A program made the translations under genes and the position numbers. A stretch of DNA of 64,000 nt, taken from NCBI RefSeq assembly GCF_017639205.1, contig NZ_CP071139.1, positions 1,798,001 to 1,862,000 on the forward strand, written 5' to 3'. The DNA comes from Streptomyces nojiriensis (GTDB lineage: Bacteria > Actinomycetota > Actinomycetes > Streptomycetales > Streptomycetaceae). Positions 29,266 to 36,106 of the stretch are shown piece by piece. The notes under the pieces were generated by a model that saw nothing but the letters and a program-made list of their open reading frames with translations, had not been told where the DNA came from and searched no databases. Numbering within the stretch: position 1 is the first letter of the stretch; every line of letters begins with the position of its first letter.

Positions 29266-31059
29266 CTAGCTGCCTTCGCGCCAGGCCCGCCACAGTCGTG
29301 CGTAGCGGCCGCCCAGGGCCACCAGTTCCTCGTGCGTCCCCTGCTCCACGACGCGTCCGGAGTCCAGTACGGCGATCCGGTCCGCCGCCATCGCCTGGGT
29401 GAGCCGGTGGGCCACGAAGAGCGTGGTGCGGCCCGCGCACGCGGCGAGCACGGCCCGTTCCAGCTCGGCCGCGCCCTCGCTGCCCGCCTCCGCCGTGGAC
29501 TCGTCGAGCACGACGACGGGGGTACGGCCCAGTACCAGCCGGGCCAGGGCGATATGGGCGACCTTGGTGACGTCGAGGCGTTCGCCGCCCTCGCCCACCA
29601 GGGTGCTCGGACCGTCGGGCAGCGCGTCGACCCATCCGTCGGCGCCGACCGTGCGCAGGGCGTCCATCAGCTCGGCGTCGGTCGCCTCCGGTGCGGCCAG
29701 TCGCAGGTCCTCGGCGAGCGGACCGGAGAAGACGTGCGTCTCCTGCGTCAGGATGCTGACCAGGGCCCGCGCCCCGGCCTCGTCGAGGCCGGCGAGGCCG
29801 GTGGAGCCGATGCGCACCGATCCGGCCTGCGGGGTGCCGATGCCCGCGATCAGCGCGGCCAGGGTGGACTTGCCCGCGCCCGTCGCCCCGACCAGCGCGA
29901 GCGAGGTTCCGGCCGGGATCGTGAGGTCGACGTCCCGGACGACGGGATCCTCGGAGTCGGGATAGCGGAACGTCAGCCCGCGCACGGTCACGGGCACCGG
30001 GTCCGGCGGCTCCGCCGCCCGTGCCGCGGCCAGGGCGCCGACCAGCCGGTCCTCGGCGTCCTCCTCCAGTACGCCGACCAGGCGGGTCAGGCTCGCGCCC
30101 GACTTCTGCGCCTCGTCGAAGGTGAACATGATGGAGCCGAGCGGGGTGAAGAGGCGGTGGAACAGCAGCGGGGCCGCGGAGACCTCGCCGAGGCTGGCGG
30201 CGTCGGCCTCCAGCAGGGCGTACCCCACCACGATGATCAGGACCAGTCCGATGAACTCGGCGCGGTTCTCCCGGCCGACGAAGCGGCCGAAGAGCCGGAA
30301 CACCTCGATGCCGAGTTCGCGGACCCGCCACGACTCGTGGGTGACCTTCTCGCGGACGGCCCCTTCGAGGCGGTACGCCCGGACCGTGTCTATCCCGTTC
30401 AGGCCGCTGATCAGGGCCTGGGCGCGGTCGGCCTGGGCCGCCCGCTGCCTCTGGTAGAGCGGGGCGGAGCGGGGCAGGTACCAGCGCAGGGCCAGCCCGT
30501 ACGCGGGCAGCGCGCAGGCGCCGGCCAGTCCGAGCCGCCAGTCCAGGCCGAACATGCCGAGCGTGGCGATGACGACCAGCACCCCCGCCGAGAACACGGT
30601 GGGGACGGCCGTCCTGATGCCCTTGGACAGCACGGCCACGTCGTCGCCGACCCGGGAGAGCACGTCGCCCCGGCCGACCTGCTCGATCCGGGCGCTCGGC
30701 ATCCCGAGCACCGCCCGGACGGCGCCTTCGCGCAGCCGGGCGAGCAGGTCCGCGCCGAGGCGCCCGATGAGGTAGGTCGACAGGGCGGTGGCCGCCGCCC
30801 CGAGCAGCGCGGCGGCCACCATCAGCACCCCGGTCGTGACCAGGATCGAGCGCGGCCCTCCCGCGACCACCCCGTCGACGACCCGGCCGAGCAGGAGCAG
30901 CGGGAGTACCTGCAGGGCCGCCCCGGCCACCGTGGTGAACACGGTGGCGAAGGTCAGCCACGGCACCTCGCGGCAGTGCGCCGCGACCCAGCGGGTGGCC
31001 TCGCGTCCGGTCGTGGTGCGCAGGGTCGACGGGGCGACGCGCGTGGCGGTGGTGCTCAC
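29266..31059 (-). CDS. cchG: ABC exporter half-transporter CchG
   Basis: A 597-residue exporter half. The transmembrane part (residues 20-320, including PLLLLGRVVDGVV and RGDVLSRVGDDVAVLSKG) is followed by an ATPase domain with canonical Walker A (LVGATGAGKST), Walker B with catalytic Glu (VVVLDEST) and H-loop His (FVAHRLTQ). The C-loop is degenerate: LSGGQRQR is replaced by LDVTKVAH. This complements CchI, so one composite site is active and the other dead. GTG 31059 overlaps the cchF stop (GTGAGC). The TAG stop lies 60 nt before cchH. The expected cargo is the peptide siderophore. Confidence 0.9.
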   Translation of the reverse strand: MSTTATRVAPSTLRTTTGREATRWVAAHCREVPWLTFATVFTTVAGAALQVLPLLLLGRVVDGVVAGGPRSILVTTGVLMVAAALLGAAATALSTYLIGRLGADLLARLREGAVRAVLGMPSARIEQVGRGDVLSRVGDDVAVLSKGIRTAVPTVFSAGVLVVIATLGMFGLDWRLGLAGACALPAYGLALRWYLPRSAPLYQRQRAAQADRAQALISGLNGIDTVRAYRLEGAVREKVTHESWRVRELGIEVFRLFGRFVGRENRAEFIGLVLIIVVGYALLEADAASLGEVSAAPLLFHRLFTPLGSIMFTFDEAQKSGASLTRLVGVLEEDAEDRLVGALAAARAAEPPDPVPVTVRGLTFRYPDSEDPVVRDVDLTIPAGTSLALVGATGAGKSTLAALIAGIGTPQAGSVRIGSTGLAGLDEAGARALVSILTQETHVFSGPLAEDLRLAAPEATDAELMDALRTVGADGWVDALPDGPSTLVGEGGERLDVTKVAHIALARLVLGRTPVVVLDESTAEAGSEGAAELERAVLAACAGRTTLFVAHRLTQAMAADRIAVLDSGRVVEQGTHEELVALGGRYARLWRAWREGS

Positions 31060-32117
31060 ACCTGGCCGGCCGACTTGACGAGTTCGTCGATCGCGTACGG
31101 CAGGGAGAGCAGGGTGCCCTGGGACATGGCCGCGCCGACGGCCGGGCCCTCGCTGTCGAGGAGGTAGGAGACCTTGCCGTTCTTGACCGCGTTCAGGTTG
31201 GTGAACAGCTGGAACTTCTTCAGTGCTTCCTGGTCCGCCTTGTCGGCGATGACGAAGATGCGGTCGACGTCGACGAGGTCCATGCGCTCCGGGGAGAGCG
31301 TGGTGTAGAACTTGCCGTCCGCGATCTTGTCGATCTCGGTCTGGCCCTTGTAGCCGATGCCCGTCACCAGCCGGCCGCGCACGTCGGTGGTGGTGAACGG
31401 GGCCACCGAGTCCTTGTACCAGGACACCGGGACGGCGGTCTGGTTCGCGAACTCGGGGTGCGCCTTCTTGGCCGTGTCGAGCTTGTCCTGGATGCCCTTG
31501 ACCAGCTCGGTGCCCTTGGCCTCCTGGCCGAGCGCCTTGGCGATGTGGACGGCGTTGTCCTGCCAGGGGGCGCTGAACGGCTCCTTCTCTGCCTTGGTGC
31601 GGCCCACCGTCGGGGCGATCTTGGAGAGCTTCTCGAAGCCGGCCCGGTCGATCTCGGAGTACACGGCGATGATCAGGTCCGGCCGCAGGGCCGCGATCTT
31701 CTCGTAGTTCGGGCCGGCGTCACCGTTGTTCATGACGACCTCGGGGCGGGCGTCCCCCCACTTCTCCTTCACCCACGGCCACTGGGTGTTGATGTCGGGG
31801 GAGGTGCCCGGCGGGTTCGGATACTGGTCGACCATGCCGACCGGCTTGATGCCGAGCGCCAGGATGGCCTGGTCGTCGGTGTATCCGACCGAGACGACCC
31901 GCCGGGGAGCCCTGTCGACCTTGGTCGTTCCGAAGGCGTGCTCCACGGTGACCGGGAAGGTGCCCCCGGCGGCCGCGGCGTTGTCGCTCTTCTTGTCGGC
32001 CTGGTCCGCCGAATCGGAACCGCATCCGGCCAGGAGGCCGACACCGAGGGTCGCGGCGGACACCCCCGCCGCCAGCCGCTGCCAGGGCGTCATACGTGTC
32101 GTTCGATGGAAAAGCAT
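31056..32117 (-). CDS. cchF: Ferric-siderophore-binding lipoprotein CchF
   Basis: A 353-residue periplasmic-type binding protein of the FepB/FhuD class. The signal peptide ends in the lipobox VGLLAGC, so the mature protein is anchored to the membrane outside the cell. Binding-protein motifs follow: PRRVVSVGYTDDQAILALG, KIAALRPDLIIAVYSEI, RMDLVDVDRIFVI. It captures ferric siderophore and passes it to CchD/CchC/CchE. ATG 32117 (MLFHRTTRM) has AGGGA upstream; the longer reading to 32171 has no ribosome site. The iron box at 32189-32207 lies 72 bp upstream, so this gene begins the iron-repressed cchF-G-H-I unit. Confidence 0.9.
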   Translation of the reverse strand: MLFHRTTRMTPWQRLAAGVSAATLGVGLLAGCGSDSADQADKKSDNAAAAGGTFPVTVEHAFGTTKVDRAPRRVVSVGYTDDQAILALGIKPVGMVDQYPNPPGTSPDINTQWPWVKEKWGDARPEVVMNNGDAGPNYEKIAALRPDLIIAVYSEIDRAGFEKLSKIAPTVGRTKAEKEPFSAPWQDNAVHIAKALGQEAKGTELVKGIQDKLDTAKKAHPEFANQTAVPVSWYKDSVAPFTTTDVRGRLVTGIGYKGQTEIDKIADGKFYTTLSPERMDLVDVDRIFVIADKADQEALKKFQLFTNLNAVKNGKVSYLLDSEGPAVGAAMSQGTLLSLPYAIDELVKSAGQV

Positions 32118-32188
32118 CCGAAATCCCTTGCTTTCGTGCCGTCCACTGAGGTTCCGCCCGAGGGCAGGCAAACCCTACCGCGCTCAAG

Positions 32189-32207
32189 TGAGGCTAGCCT
32201 AGCCTTA
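32189..32207. promoter_or_regulatory. Iron box upstream of cchF
   Basis: TGAGGCTAGCCTAGCCTTA matches the 19-bp actinobacterial iron-box consensus TTAGGTTAGGCTAACCTAA at 14 of 19 positions and is itself an inverted repeat. It lies between cchE and cchF, 72 bp before the cchF start on the minus strand. DmdR/IdeR with Fe2+ would bind and repress. Confidence 0.8.
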
Positions 32208-32230
32208 CTTGCAACGTAACTTTGTTTGAT

Positions 32231-33091
32231 CTATGAGGGGTGCACGTGGGCGCGCCCGATGGGCACGATGAGCGGCCGGTCCCCCACCGGGTCGTCGATC
32301 ACCTTGGCGCGCAGCCCGAACGCCTCGTACAACAACTCGGCGGTGATCACGTCACGGGGGTGCCCCTGCGCGAGGATCGAACCGGCCTTCATCACGATGA
32401 GGTTGTCGCTGTAGCGCGTGGCCAGATTGAGGTCGTGCAGCACCAGGACCACGGTGCATCCCGACTCGTGCAGGTCGTCCACGAGGTCGAGCACGTCGAT
32501 CGCGTGCGCCAGGTCCAGATAGGTGGTCGGCTCGTCCAGGAGCAGCAGGTCGGTGCCCTGAGCCAGCGTCATCGAGATCCAGACCCGCTGCCGTTGCCCG
32601 CCGGACAGCGCGTCGACCGGGCGGTCGGCCAGGTCGGCCACCCCGGTCATGGCCAGGGCCCGCGCCACGACGTCGGCGTCGTCGGAGGACCACTGCCGCA
32701 GCCAGCTCTGGTGTGGATGGCGGCCCCTGGCGACGAGGTCGGCCACCGTGAGCCCGTCCGGCGCCACCGGAGCCTGCGGCAGCAGGCCGAGCTTCTTGGC
32801 CACGTCCCTGGTCCTGAGCCGGCCGATGTCCTCGCCGTCCAGGACGACCGATCCGCTGGTCGGTTTGAGCAGCCGGGACAGGGTCCGCAACAGGGTCGAC
32901 TTCCCGCACCCGTTGGAGCCGATGATCGTGGTGATCACCCGCGGCGGGATCGACACGTGGAGGTCGTCGATGACGACCCTACCGCCGTACCCGACGGTGA
33001 CCCCTCTGGCCGCCAGCCGTACGGCCCCGTCCTCGTCGGACTCGGTCCCGGTGATCTGCGATACGGCCACAACTCCCCCTGAAGTAGGCAT
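32231..33091 (-). CDS. cchE: Ferric-siderophore ABC transporter ATP-binding protein CchE
   Basis: A 286-residue FecE/FepC-type ATPase: Walker A IIGSNGCGKSTLL, Q-loop GLLPQAPVAPDG, C-loop [15 protein letters not shown], Walker B LLLLDEPTTYLD and H-loop VLVLHDLN. TTYLDLAHAIDVLDL is typical of iron-siderophore importers. It energises uptake through CchC/CchD at the cytoplasmic face. ATG 33091 gives a 27-residue acidic leader before the conserved start. It follows cchD after 58 nt that contain a short tandem repeat. Confidence 0.92.
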   Translation of the reverse strand: MPTSGGVVAVSQITGTESDEDGAVRLAARGVTVGYGGRVVIDDLHVSIPPRVITTIIGSNGCGKSTLLRTLSRLLKPTSGSVVLDGEDIGRLRTRDVAKKLGLLPQAPVAPDGLTVADLVARGRHPHQSWLRQWSSDDADVVARALAMTGVADLADRPVDALSGGQRQRVWISMTLAQGTDLLLLDEPTTYLDLAHAIDVLDLVDDLHESGCTVVLVLHDLNLATRYSDNLIVMKAGSILAQGHPRDVITAELLYEAFGLRAKVIDDPVGDRPLIVPIGRAHVHPS

Positions 33092-33097
33092 GTCCGA

Positions 33098-33137
33098 AGG
33101 GTCTGAGGGTCTGAGGGTCTGGTGTCTGAAGGGTCTG
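33098..33137. repeat. Short tandem repeat GGGTCTGA in the cchD-cchE gap
   Basis: AAGGGTCTGA units recur (three adjacent GGTCTGAGG-type copies, a degenerate GGTGTCTGA and a last AAGGGTCTG). The repeat lies directly upstream of cchE on the minus strand. It has no recognised function and may reflect slippage. Confidence 0.5.
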
Positions 33138-33149
33138 CGGAGGGGCCGG

Positions 33150-34217
33150 CTAGCGGAGGTTGGCCCGCACCAGCAGGTGGATGAGGAAGGGGCCGCCGAT
33201 CACGGCGGTCACCACCCCGACCGGGAGGGTGATCGGCAGGGCCGTACGGGCGACCAGGTCCGCACCGATCAGCAGCAGGGCTCCGACCATCCCGGAGGCC
33301 GCCATCGGCGGTGTCGGGCACTTCGCCAGCCGCATCGCCACCTGGGGCGCCACCAGCGCGACGAACGGGACCGGGCCGGCCGCGCTCACCGCCACGCCGG
33401 CCAGCAGCACCGCGCACAGCAGCAGCACCGCGCGCACCCTCGTGTACCGGACGCCCAGGCCCGCGGCCACGTCGTCGCCGAGGTGCAGCGGTTTGAACTG
33501 GAACGCGACCACCGTCACGACGGCCATCAGGGCGGCGGTGCACCACAGCGCCACCCCCACGTCGTCCCACGACCGGTTGTCCAGCGAGCCGACCAGCCAG
33601 GCCTGGGCCCGGGCCACGTCCCTGATGTCGGCCGTGACCAGCAGCCAGGTCGTGACCGCCTCCGTCACGGCGCTCACGGAGATGCCGATGAGGATGAGCC
33701 GGAAGCCGTCGATCCCGCGCCGCCACGCCAGGAAGTACACGAGGAGGCCCGTGCCGAGGCCGCCCGCGAGCGCCGCCCCGGACAGCCCCACGGAGTCGAC
33801 GACCGCCGCGGCGGTCCCGCCCGACACCGTCACCAGGAACACCGCGACCGCACCGGCGCCCCCGGTGATCCCCAGGATGTCCGGGCTGGCCAGCGGATTG
33901 CGCGCGATCGACTGGGTGATCGCCCCGGACACCCCGAGCGCGACGCCCACGACGAGCCCGGCCAGGGCGCGCGGCATCCGCAGGTCCATGATCACGAACT
34001 TGTCGACCTGCTCGCCGCCGCCCACCACCGTGGCCATCACCCGCGACAGGCCGATGGGGAAGTCCCCCACGCCGATGGACACGCAGAACACGAGGAAGGT
34101 CGCCGCCGCCAGCAGCAGCGTGACGCACACGACCCACGGCCGCCATACGAACGAGACGGGGCCGAGCCGTACGCCCGGCGTCACGGATGCCAATGCCTTC
34201 ACCTCGGTCCCGGTCAT
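33150..34217 (-). CDS. cchD: Ferric-siderophore ABC transporter permease CchD
   Basis: A 355-residue FecCD-family permease with about nine or ten hydrophobic segments. Conserved motifs are LRMPRALAGLVVGVALGVSGAI, the NPLASPDILGITGGAG region, GVAVSAAGPVPFVALVAPQVAM (the cytoplasmic G-x-V-x-F-x-G-L-like loop contacting CchE) and TLPVGVVTAVIGGPFLIHLL. ATG 34217 overlaps the cchC stop by 4 nt (ATGA), so the permeases are co-translated. Together they should form a CchC/CchD heterodimer importing ferric coelichelin. Confidence 0.92.
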   Translation of the reverse strand: MTGTEVKALASVTPGVRLGPVSFVWRPWVVCVTLLLAAATFLVFCVSIGVGDFPIGLSRVMATVVGGGEQVDKFVIMDLRMPRALAGLVVGVALGVSGAITQSIARNPLASPDILGITGGAGAVAVFLVTVSGGTAAAVVDSVGLSGAALAGGLGTGLLVYFLAWRRGIDGFRLILIGISVSAVTEAVTTWLLVTADIRDVARAQAWLVGSLDNRSWDDVGVALWCTAALMAVVTVVAFQFKPLHLGDDVAAGLGVRYTRVRAVLLLCAVLLAGVAVSAAGPVPFVALVAPQVAMRLAKCPTPPMAASGMVGALLLIGADLVARTALPITLPVGVVTAVIGGPFLIHLLVRANLR

Positions 34218-35272
34218 GCGCTCTTGAACTTTCCGCGCCAGACCAGGGCGGCGAAGAACGGGGCTCCGAGGAGGGCCACGACGACCCCGGCGTCCAGCTC
34301 CCCCGGCCGCACCAGCAGCCGCCCGGCCATGTCGCAGACCAGCAGGACGATGGCGCCGAGCAGGCCCGCGTACGGCACCAGCCAGCGGTAGTCCGGCCCG
34401 GTCAGGTACCGGGCCATGTGGGCCACCATCAGGCCGAGGAAGGCGATGGGGCCGCACGCCGCCGTGGCGGCTCCCGCCAGCAGGGTGACGGCGGCGATGC
34501 CGAGGGTCCGGCTGAGCACGATGTTCACCCCGAGCCCCCGCGCGACGTCGTCGCCGAGGTTGAGCAGGTTGAGGGCGGGCAGCGTGATCAGCGCGAGCAC
34601 CAGCCCGACGGCGATGAACGCGATCACCGGCCAGATGACGTCGAAGCCGACACCGGCCACGGAGCCCGCGTTCCAGAACCGCAGGGCGTTCAGCGAGGCC
34701 TTGTCGGACAGCGCGACCGCCGTGGTCATCGCGGCGAGGAACACCGTGACCCCTTGTCCGGCCAGCGCGAGGGTCAGCGGGTTTCCGGCCCCCCGGCCGA
34801 TGCTCGCCAGTCCGAAGACGACGACGCCGGCGACGGCGGCGCCCAGGAAGGCGAACCAGACGTACTGGAACGGGTTGGCGAACCCGAACAGGGCGATCAC
34901 CAGCACCACGGCGAAGGAGGCACCGGAGTTCACGCCCAGCAGGCCGGTGTCGGCGATCGGATTGCGCGTGTACCCCTGGATCAGCGCGCCGCCGACCCCC
35001 AGGGCCACGCCCGCCACGACCGCGAGCACCGTGCGCGGCACCCGTACGGTCCGCACGATGAGCCGTATCTCGGTGAGCCGCTGGTCGGGGTCCGGCGCCG
35101 CCGATAACCCGCGCCACACCTCGGCGGGGGTCAGCGCCCGCGCGCCGACGGCCAGCGACACCACCACGGCGGCCAGGAGGACCAGCACCAGGACGACCGA
35201 GCCCACGACCCGCCGCCGACGGGCCTCCGTCACGCCCCTGGGCACGGGGCGTTCCACTGCAATCGTGCCCAT
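34214..35272 (-). CDS. cchC: Ferric-siderophore ABC transporter permease CchC
   Basis: A 352-residue FecCD-family permease. It has RVPRTVLAVVAGVALGVGGALI, TRNPIADTGLLGVNSGA, ATAACGPIAFLGLMVAHMAR (ATPase-contact loop) and VVVALLGAPFFAALVW. It is the first gene of the cchC-D-E uptake operon; the 271 bp upstream hold two iron boxes (35343 and 35447). In the S. coelicolor coelichelin cluster, as I remember it, cchB and cchA follow beyond cchC, but here an unrelated gene lies there. Confidence 0.92.
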   Translation of the reverse strand: MGTIAVERPVPRGVTEARRRRVVGSVVLVLVLLAAVVVSLAVGARALTPAEVWRGLSAAPDPDQRLTEIRLIVRTVRVPRTVLAVVAGVALGVGGALIQGYTRNPIADTGLLGVNSGASFAVVLVIALFGFANPFQYVWFAFLGAAVAGVVVFGLASIGRGAGNPLTLALAGQGVTVFLAAMTTAVALSDKASLNALRFWNAGSVAGVGFDVIWPVIAFIAVGLVLALITLPALNLLNLGDDVARGLGVNIVLSRTLGIAAVTLLAGAATAACGPIAFLGLMVAHMARYLTGPDYRWLVPYAGLLGAIVLLVCDMAGRLLVRPGELDAGVVVALLGAPFFAALVWRGKFKSA

Positions 35273-35342
35273 GTCGCTCTACGTCATCCCTTCGATCCAC
35301 CGCCCGGACGGGTCGGCACGCCGACGCAGCCGCGACCGAAAC

Positions 35343-35361
35343 TTAGGCAAAGCTAAGCTGA
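35343..35361. promoter_or_regulatory. Iron box 1 upstream of cchC
   Basis: TTAGGCAAAGCTAAGCTGA matches the iron-box consensus at about 14 of 19 positions, with TTAGGC and GCTAA inverted arms. It is 71 bp from the cchC ATG, at a good distance to cover the promoter. Confidence 0.7.
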
Positions 35362-35446
35362 TTCCCCGGCGCGCTGTCGATAGACAAAACGGGCACGCGG
35401 GAGTGAGAGGCCACCAACTCGCCCTGAAATATGTACTGTTGATCGA

Positions 35447-35465
35447 TTAGATTAGCCTAACCTTA
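35447..35465. promoter_or_regulatory. Iron box 2 upstream of cchC
   Basis: TTAGATTAGCCTAACCTTA matches the 19-bp iron-box consensus at 16 of 19 positions, the best of the four. It lies about 175 bp before cchC and beyond the first box, and within an AT-rich patch. It could serve a second start point of the cchC operon. Confidence 0.82.
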
Positions 35466-35543
35466 CTTCATTTGATCGACGCCGAACAAACGCGCCCCGG
35501 CCCATGGCCGGGGCGCGCTGCGGTCTGCGAGGAGGCCGGGCCG

Positions 35544-35819
35544 TCAGGTGTGCAGGCGGCTGTTGGGGCCGTCCTGGTCCCCGGCGCTCTCGTCGTTGAA
35601 CCAGTAGTCCCCGGCCGCCAGGTACCGGAAGGAGTGCGTGCTCTTGCTGGGCAGCTCGACGGTCACGGCGCGCTTGCCGTCCTTGCGGCGGGCCAGGGTG
35701 TGGACACCGGGCTGCCAGTCGTTGAAGTCGCCCACCACGCTGACCGGTCCCGGCGGGGTGTCGACGGGCAGGATGAATGTGACCTCGGTGTGGTCCTTGC
35801 GCAGTTTGCGCTCCAGCAT
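35544..35819 (-). CDS. Small isoamylase N-terminal-like (CBM48-type) protein
   Basis: A 91-residue protein with the early-set beta-sandwich pattern found at the start of glycogen-branching and debranching enzymes: VTFILPVDTPPGPVSVVGDFNDWQPGVHTL, with the hallmark VGDFNDW, followed by SFRYLAAGDYWFNDESA. It stands alone with no catalytic domain. Such free modules bind glycogen or regulate carbohydrate enzymes, which is an inference here. ATG 35819 is preferred over the longer reading to 35912 because AGGAG precedes it at good spacing. Confidence 0.8.
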   Translation of the reverse strand: MLERKLRKDHTEVTFILPVDTPPGPVSVVGDFNDWQPGVHTLARRKDGKRAVTVELPSKSTHSFRYLAAGDYWFNDESAGDQDGPNSRLHT

Positions 35820-36106
35820 GGTGAGCTCCTGACAACGGCAGTGGGGGTGGTACGCCGCCCATAGTCGGCGGCGGACGCACCGGACGCACCCCGGCGCCGC
35901 CACTCCCACCACGGACCCACCACATCGAGTGACCCGCGGGCACTCAATGTCACCCTGCGTGTCGCTGCCTCCGGGATACCGCCCCCTCCGCTCCTGTCAA
36001 GGTACGAATGGCCGGGACTACGGCCTCGTCCCGCCCCCGGGCACGGTGGATACCGACCTTCCTGCGCGAGAGCAGGAGCGAATCGCCGTCCGTACCGGAG
36101 GCATCC

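Noticed and set aside
17488..31167. Very long plus-strand frames (2030 and 2176 codons) opposite the NRPS and ABC genes
   Set aside because: They are antisense shadows of high-GC coding DNA, with Gly/Arg/Val/Asp-rich low-information sequence and no domain motif.
33098..33137. The tandem GGGTCTGA repeat as an iron-regulatory site
   Set aside because: It shares no half-site with the iron boxes and is not palindromic.
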